From: Spirogloea muscicola | Lineage: Eukaryota > Streptophyta > Zygnematophyceae > Spirogloeales > Spirogloeaceae | Reading direction: 5' to 3' | Length of the DNA stretch: 64,000 nucleotides | Assembly: GCA_009602725.1 (NCBI GenBank) | Contig: WELB01000001.1 | Location: 484,621-548,620 of the forward strand | Shown: positions 58,331 to 64,000 of the stretch, piece by piece | How positions within the stretch are numbered: the first letter of the stretch is position 1 | Layout of the letters: each line of letters starts with the position of its first letter | The notes under the pieces: generated by a model | Told to the model about the DNA's origin: nothing | What the model saw: the letters and a program-made list of their open reading frames with translations, nothing else | Databases searched by the model: none | Translations under genes and position numbers: made by a program

Positions 58331-59939
58331 CAGCAGCCACAAGTCGGAGAAAGTACCAGCAGGAATAAACCGCTCCTTCAAAGTTAGGCGATGATTGAAA
58401 GAGGCCACTCCGTAGTAATGAACGAGGTCCAAACGGGCCGGACGGAATAGATCTGGCAACAACCTTATTATCAGAGCCCTATCAACCATGAGACTGAATT
58501 GAACTGTCTTTGCCTTCAGCCTCTAGTGCACTAGTAATTTATCGAAGAGCGTAAAAGGCCTCCCAATGATTGGCAGAAAGCTTCAGGGTCTTCAATCTTA
58601 GCATCTGACTTTTCAATTCACGCATGAGTGCTTCACAGTTTTGACAGTATAGGTTTGCTCTGATGGAACCTGGTCATGAAGGTGACATCTGTATGGACCA
58701 CTTGATTCATGAAGGAATTTTCCTTGTAAAAATTTGTAAGACCTTCCCACATTGCTAACTTCATGGCTTGACATACACAGTTGACAACTACAATCGAATC
58801 ATACATGCTGACTATTCCTAGACCATGTATTGAATGAAGAATATTCAGCGACTGCTTTTCTTCCAAGACCATCTTCAATCCTGGACATGTGTTCGTTGCT
58901 GTAATGTTCAGTCACTCTCAACGTCTCGAGAAAATCACCACCAACATCCATGACAATCCCTCTCTAGCCGCAATCATCACCAGAATCTCGTCAGATACTC
59001 TGGTCTTGGAATCAGAGTTCAACTATGTATATACAGGATACATACTACTCCAGGTTATGATTCTGGGAATCTTTCAGCTGCCAAACATACTGTTTTCAAG
59101 AACGAAGGAGTCAGAGAATAAAGGCCACTGAGTCTGGGTCAAATCCATGTGCGTAATACATACATAGCCCAGCTTTGTGGGATAGTCTTACCGCTAGCTA
59201 TGAGCAACACTATCATGTGTCCAAGATGAATTGATCAAAAGCCAATCAAGATGCACCCACTCCTGCCAGTGCTGGCCGGTCTCTGCAGCCAAGTGTTGTT
59301 AAGCCTAAACCCAAATCATAAGTCGAGGCATCGGCATAAGTGACATATAATAAGCGAAGTACTAGGCTCTGACATGAAAGTGCCGGTTCATCAGTTGCAT
59401 GCAGCCAAAAACCTGCAAACTTTTGTAAAGCATGTGCAGTAAGAACAAGTAACCTCTCGGCTAGCCAGTCAAAGAGATTGTGAGGAGCTCGGCATGTGGA
59501 TATTCTTATGAAGAGGAGTAGGTGACATAGTATGATTGTAGTGCTACTGAGCAGTCATTGAACTCAAGCTTCCACACACTCCCTTGCTTCAGTAGAGACT
59601 GCCTTGGATGGTCCTCAGAGCAGAAGCTGTAGCTCAGCACACATTGTATTGCACCTGCAGCCGGAGATGTGCTAAATAATGTAACAGTTACGCTGCGAGG
59701 CAGAAGCCAATGCCAAGATACCTGCAAATCTCTCAAGGCATGCCACTGGGGTGAAGCATCAGTACTTGTTCAAGCATCGTGGAGACCTGCTTATCCAGGC
59801 TCGACCTGATCGACCTGATGAGCCTGCAGTCTCTTGCCAACAGTGGCAGTCTCTGGCAGTGACTTCAATGATCGGTGCGGGCACACCTCGATTGCCCGTG
59901 CCAGAGCCTGTCGGCAGCTCTAAACGGCGGACCTGAGCC
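58331..59939. other. AT-richer unassigned DNA
   Basis: No conserved peptide, known repeat or RNA gene was recognised. Short open frames near 58630-59130 on both strands have no recognisable similarity. Confidence 0.4.
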
Positions 59940-60978
59940 AGCCGTGCGTGAGGGCCCTTCGGATGGCGTCGAAGGCTGCCGTGGCAGCTATCTATGTGCT
60001 CTGCAGTGGCGACTCAAGCGTATACATGCGCAGCTCCGAGGAGCTGCGCATGCTGCTGTCCTGCGGCAGCCCTCACCGCCGCCGCTGCAGCCCCAGCGCC
60101 GTCAGCCGAGCACCCCACGCCGCCACTGACGCATGGCCGAGTCCAGGCGGGCCTGCGGCCGGCAAGGTCCCCGCTGCCGGCGGCGGCGGCGATTCATCGC
60201 CGCTGCCGTCCACAGGCCAGCCCGGGCTGCGGCGTGCGAGGGGCCCAGAGAGAAGGCGCGCAGTGGAGGCGAGCGAGCTGCGAGCCTCGCGGGGCGCGCG
60301 ACCTCGGCGGGTGGCCCCGAGGTGGCGAAGGCGGCGGCGCGGCGGAGCCTCGGGGCCCCGGGGCTCCGCCGGGGGAGGGCCATGGCGGCCGGCCCGAGCC
60401 TCGTCTGCGCCCGAACTCCCTCATCTCGGCCTCGCTCCGTCGCTCGCCATTCCACTTCCCTCCCCCTGTTCGTCCTCCTATTTCCTCAAAGAGATCTGTG
60501 CTTGGAAAGCAGGGCCCTGATGGGCGCGCCCTTTCCCCTGATGCACTGATGCATTGCCTGCGGCTCCGCAAAGTGGATAAAGATCGGAAAACCTCCATCC
60601 CGCAGTACATGCTCCACTTCTTGAGTACGCACTCGGCTGGCTTGCACAGCCTGATATCAGCAGCCGCTTCCCTTGTGAAGAGCCTCTTCTCTTTCTAGAC
60701 TTCCCGACGAGGATCAGTTCCCTCTGTACTAATCCTCTCTGACCCTCTATCACTTAGTACACGCTCTTCGCCCCTCTCAGCACGATCACATCTTCCATTC
60801 GTTCTTGCAGGCCCCACCTGTATCCATATACACAGATGTGCCCCTTCCCATTCGGTCATCACGGTTGGTTATTACTGCTTCTAGGCCCATCAGTATCGTA
60901 CTGCAGCAGCCAGACGTGCCATCCAGCAGGACACCGAGCATCCTGACTCGCATGCACAACAACTAATTCTGCGGCATC
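59940..60978. other. GC-rich island upstream of the sulfotransferase gene
   Basis: 60050-60420 is strongly GC-rich with open frames on both strands, like the gene starts elsewhere in the window. It is probably the promoter or a 5' untranslated exon of the downstream gene, because the sulfotransferase frame has an in-frame TAA shortly before ATG 60979. Confidence 0.4.
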
Positions 60979-63398
60979 ATGGGACGTACATGGAAGCACC
61001 AGAAGCTCGCCGATGGCCTGCATGGTGACAGGATGGGTAAGACAGGCAGACCGTCTTCGGCCAAACTGGTCAAGTACAAAGCACCCACTATGCTCCCAAT
61101 GATAGTGTCGCTGTGGATCAATGCCGGCAAGATCTCACGCAGCTTGGGTGTGCATCCAAGGCGCTTCGACGCTGAGCGAGCACTTCTGCAGGTAGGTCAT
61201 ATACAGGAGATTTCTCGCCCATTTAACTCAATTTGTTGCAGCAGCCGCACACCAATGGAGCTCTGCTTGCAGCGGCACTGTTGATTAACAGACTGATCGT
61301 ATTGGGCCTCTTGCCGGCTCTCTTGCATCACATCGTGATGCAGGCGTGCAAGGCCACTGGTCTTCAGGACTTTGGCGAGCCAGGCTTTATGGAGCCACTG
61401 CAAATACTACTGAAAGGCCTTGACGACGAGGCACAGCTGACTGCTTTTGGGAGGTCATTTGCTTGGGACATGCTACAACGCCTTCTCCAGGTGGTCATGT
61501 TCCCAACGCAGCTTAACTCATCCGCGCTCAACTGCAAAGTACAGGCGAGAGGAAGGTTGCAGCCCAAATCTACCATGATCTATGCTCAGGATTAAATCGA
61601 CATTGCTGAATTGCAGGGCAGGCTGCATCTGGTGGACATCATGGGCCGCCACCCCGAAATTGATGAGGAGACTCTAGAGGTAGTATTTCCTGACCTTCGC
61701 AAGCATTGGAGACTGCCTCAGACTGCCCCGGAGCCTGCCCAGCTTGTTTGGATCAGTGATTGCCAGGTTTCTGTGCATTGTAAAATGGCAGGAGCCATTG
61801 TTTGTGGTGGGCCTGCCAAGAACAGGCACGACCCTGCTTCACCACCTCCTAGCCCAGGACACGAGTAGCCGCTCTCCTGCCACCTGGGAGGTCCACTACA
61901 TCTACCCACCACCTGATGCAGCCACGTACACAATAGACCCCCGCATTGCGCGTATGGAGGAAACATTGGCCATGCTTGACGCTCTGCTGCCCACTTTCAA
62001 GCGAATCCACCACGTGACAGGTAAGCCGCAGCTTGGAGCAGTAGCCTCATCTCGTTCAAGCCAAGCTGTGTCTCTCATTCAGGAAGCAGCCATGCAGAAT
62101 TAGCTCATTCGTGCTGCTTGCGGGGTTCGCGACAGCACAATCGCCACAAGAGTGCATGGGCTTCATGATGTACGACTTCGCCTCCTTTGCCTTCCCCGGT
62201 GTTCATTTCGATCTCCCAACCTATTGGACGTGGTACGAGGGGGCAGACCTTTACCCAACATATAAGTTCATGCGCTGGCAACTCAAGTATCTTCAGGTGA
62301 GCTGCAGCCATCTCACATTGCTGCACTTCCTGGTACTCTTTTACTGGATATCACATGCTGAATCGCTGAATAATCTCCTCTGCCTACCGGGTCAGTGGAG
62401 AGGGCCCAAGGGCCAGCGTTGGGTCCTCAAGTGCCCAGCTCACTTATGGAGCATGAAGTACCTCATCAAGGTACATACACGCATATGCCAGTTACGCAGC
62501 ATATGTACAATCTAGCGTTAGAATACAGATATCCGAGCATGTCTGACAGGGTAAGATGCACCTGTGGTTCGTATGACCTCCTAGAAGAATGTCTTGGCCA
62601 GTTGTGACCACAGCTCATTATCGGCAATGGTCAGGCATTCCCGGATGCTCGCTTCATCTTCACGCACAGAGACCCGCTCAAAACGCTTGCATCAGCAGCA
62701 AGCCTCATAACAACATCCCAGCGACTTGTCTCGCAAAGGGTCAATATGTCAAAGGTACCAAGACCTATCCTTGACCACCTTAACAAGCTGGAGTCTCAGC
62801 TTTGGAGCACGAGGATGCATCTGTTATGGTCCTTGCTATCGTGCTGTGCTATCAGGAGCGCCTCTGCTGCTACTGACAGAGCGCATGAGATTCGTACAGA
62901 ATGCAGCCGAATGGGCACCAAGATTTGCAACTGCCCTTGCAAGCTGCGAAGCAGCACGATATGCACATGGCCTGTGGGATCCCAAAAGAGCTGCTGATTT
63001 GCGCTTCGACGAACTGATAAGATCACCGGTGGAGAGCATGCAGACAATTTACAGTGGGTTCGGCTACAAGGTGGGCAAAAATAGACCGTGCTGTCCCAGA
63101 ATATAGGGCATTTAGATTGTTGTCTCACAGAATTTGTGTGAGAGCCTCATCTGCCTTTGACCATGAAATGACTATTACAGCCAGTATGCCCACCTTCAGA
63201 ACACTGCATGGTTGCGTGATTGTGCAGATGACAGAGGCGCTGCAGGGTCGCATGAATACATTCCTCAGGGAACAAGAGCGAGACAAGCACGGGGCTCACC
63301 AGTATAACTGGGCTGACACTGGACTGGATGAGGGACATGAGCGTAATCGCTTCTCCTCATACGAGCAAAGATTTGACATTCCAAGGGAGCTGCTATAG
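60979..63398 (+). CDS. Bacterial-type sulfotransferase family protein
   Basis: A PAPS-dependent sulfotransferase of the kind common in actinobacteria and proteobacteria (Sulfotransfer_3-like); substrate unknown. Exons: 60979-61191; 61344-61490 (GLQDFGEPGFMEPLQILLKG); 61617-61679 (MGRHPEIDEETLE); about 61767-62021 with the 5'-phosphosulfate loop FVVGLPRTGTTLLHHLLAQD; 62136-62296; about 62389-62470 (QRWVLKCPAHLWSMKYLIK); about 62633-62754 with the 3'-phosphate site FIFTHRDPLKTLASAASL; about 62878-63070; and 63229-63398, ending in TAG. Length is close to 400 residues, as usual for the family. Joining exon 3 to exon 4 at the obvious splice sites leaves the frame one base off, so there is a sequence error, a missed exon or a real lesion. 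A short hydrophobic stretch (TMLPMIVSLWI) lies near residue 37. Confidence 0.85.
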
Positions 63399-64000
63399 AT
63401 AGTGCATAATTAAATAGCACTTGCGCAATCTCTACATGGGCCTTACCTGGTCTGTCTGTGTATAAATGTCAACAGCTCATGGAATCGGATGCTGCAAGTG
63501 CATAGCAAAGCCCTTCAGAGTTACAAGAAAAAGGTCGAGACCATGACAGTGCTCAGCACTGGCAACCAATGGCACCCTAGCGACAATTTAGTGCAAAAGC
63601 GTGCTTCATGGATCTGATTGCAAGTACCTTCAGCAACCAGACTGCAGGGCGATAGGGCTATTTAATGGAGAGTTAAGGTAAGGTTGCCTTGTGCTCGGGG
63701 TCTCAGACAAGTCAGTGCATCAGCTGATCAGGAGTCATGCATGCTAACTCAAAGGGGTCCATGGCTGTTAGATGCAAGCCAATGAACCAATGTCCTGTGG
63801 GACTGGAAAGTGCAAACCTTAAGCAACATTAGGTGACTACTACATAAAGGTGCTACATGACCCTGGTCAACACTCGCAAGTTGGATTACCTAGCAGCTGG
63901 AAGAGACCGCCCTGCCACTGAAGACACACGGCTGTAGAGGTAGACCAAAACGCTCAAGATCAAAATGAAGACTCTGCCATATATGTGCTGCGTCATCAGC
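63399..64000. other. 3' flank, nothing recognised
   Basis: Sequence downstream of the sulfotransferase stop. It should contain the 3' untranslated region. No other feature was seen. Confidence 0.5.

Noticed and set aside
58633-59131. Short open frames in AT-richer DNA
   Set aside because: No recognisable domain and many nearby stops; not enough to call a gene or element.
59948-60698. GC-rich plus-strand open frames before the sulfotransferase
   Set aside because: No link in frame to ATG 60979 (a stop intervenes) and no protein similarity; more likely promoter or leader.

Overview
The window looks like nuclear DNA of a streptophyte, most likely a charophyte-grade alga. The evidence is a PBS1-like receptor-like cytoplasmic kinase (RLCK-VII), a hydroxyproline O-arabinosyltransferase, a plant-type DExH helicase and an A-type cyclin. 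All genes are split by many short GT-AG introns, and gene 5' ends are very GC-rich. The species call is inference. Gene models were assembled by eye from conserved peptides and splice signals, so inner exon edges are approximate unless given exactly.

Layout: 1-600 is GC-rich and promoter-like. 605-1990 is a cluster of truncated retrotransposon tails. 2994-32964 is a dense gene block: AAA ATPase (-), arabinosyltransferase (-), GCKR/MurQ-like double-SIS protein (+), mARC-type MOSC protein (-), RLCK-VII kinase (+), TLDc protein (-), DExH RNA helicase (+), TTP-type tandem CCCH zinc-finger protein (-). Three pairs in it are head to head with 0.4-0.9 kb between start codons. 33150-43000 is gene-poor and packed with fragments of non-LTR retrotransposons that encode an R2-like restriction-like endonuclease. 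A-type cyclin (+) lies at 43251-46409. 46410-60978 is mostly repeats and unassigned DNA, but holds two small, related, intron-containing genes for secreted proteins crowded with N-glycosylation sequons and histidines (50942-51577 and 54958-55699). A bacterial-type sulfotransferase (+) ends the window at 60979-63398.

The strongest novelty candidates are the two sequon/His-rich secreted proteins, the GCKR-like gene in a plant-lineage genome, and the LINE system. Its truncated copies carry a short conserved GGGCTGG...CAGCCC hairpin about 40-50 nt from the 3' end. By eye there are around 40 hairpins in the window, several in tail-to-tail pairs, and one copy has a clear 6-bp target-site duplication. 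The genes do not form one pathway; they are ordinary housekeeping, signalling, RNA-control and cell-wall genes set among retrotransposon debris. Assembly gaps (199 and 82 N, plus four single N) fall in or near the GC-rich gene starts or a GA-rich tract.
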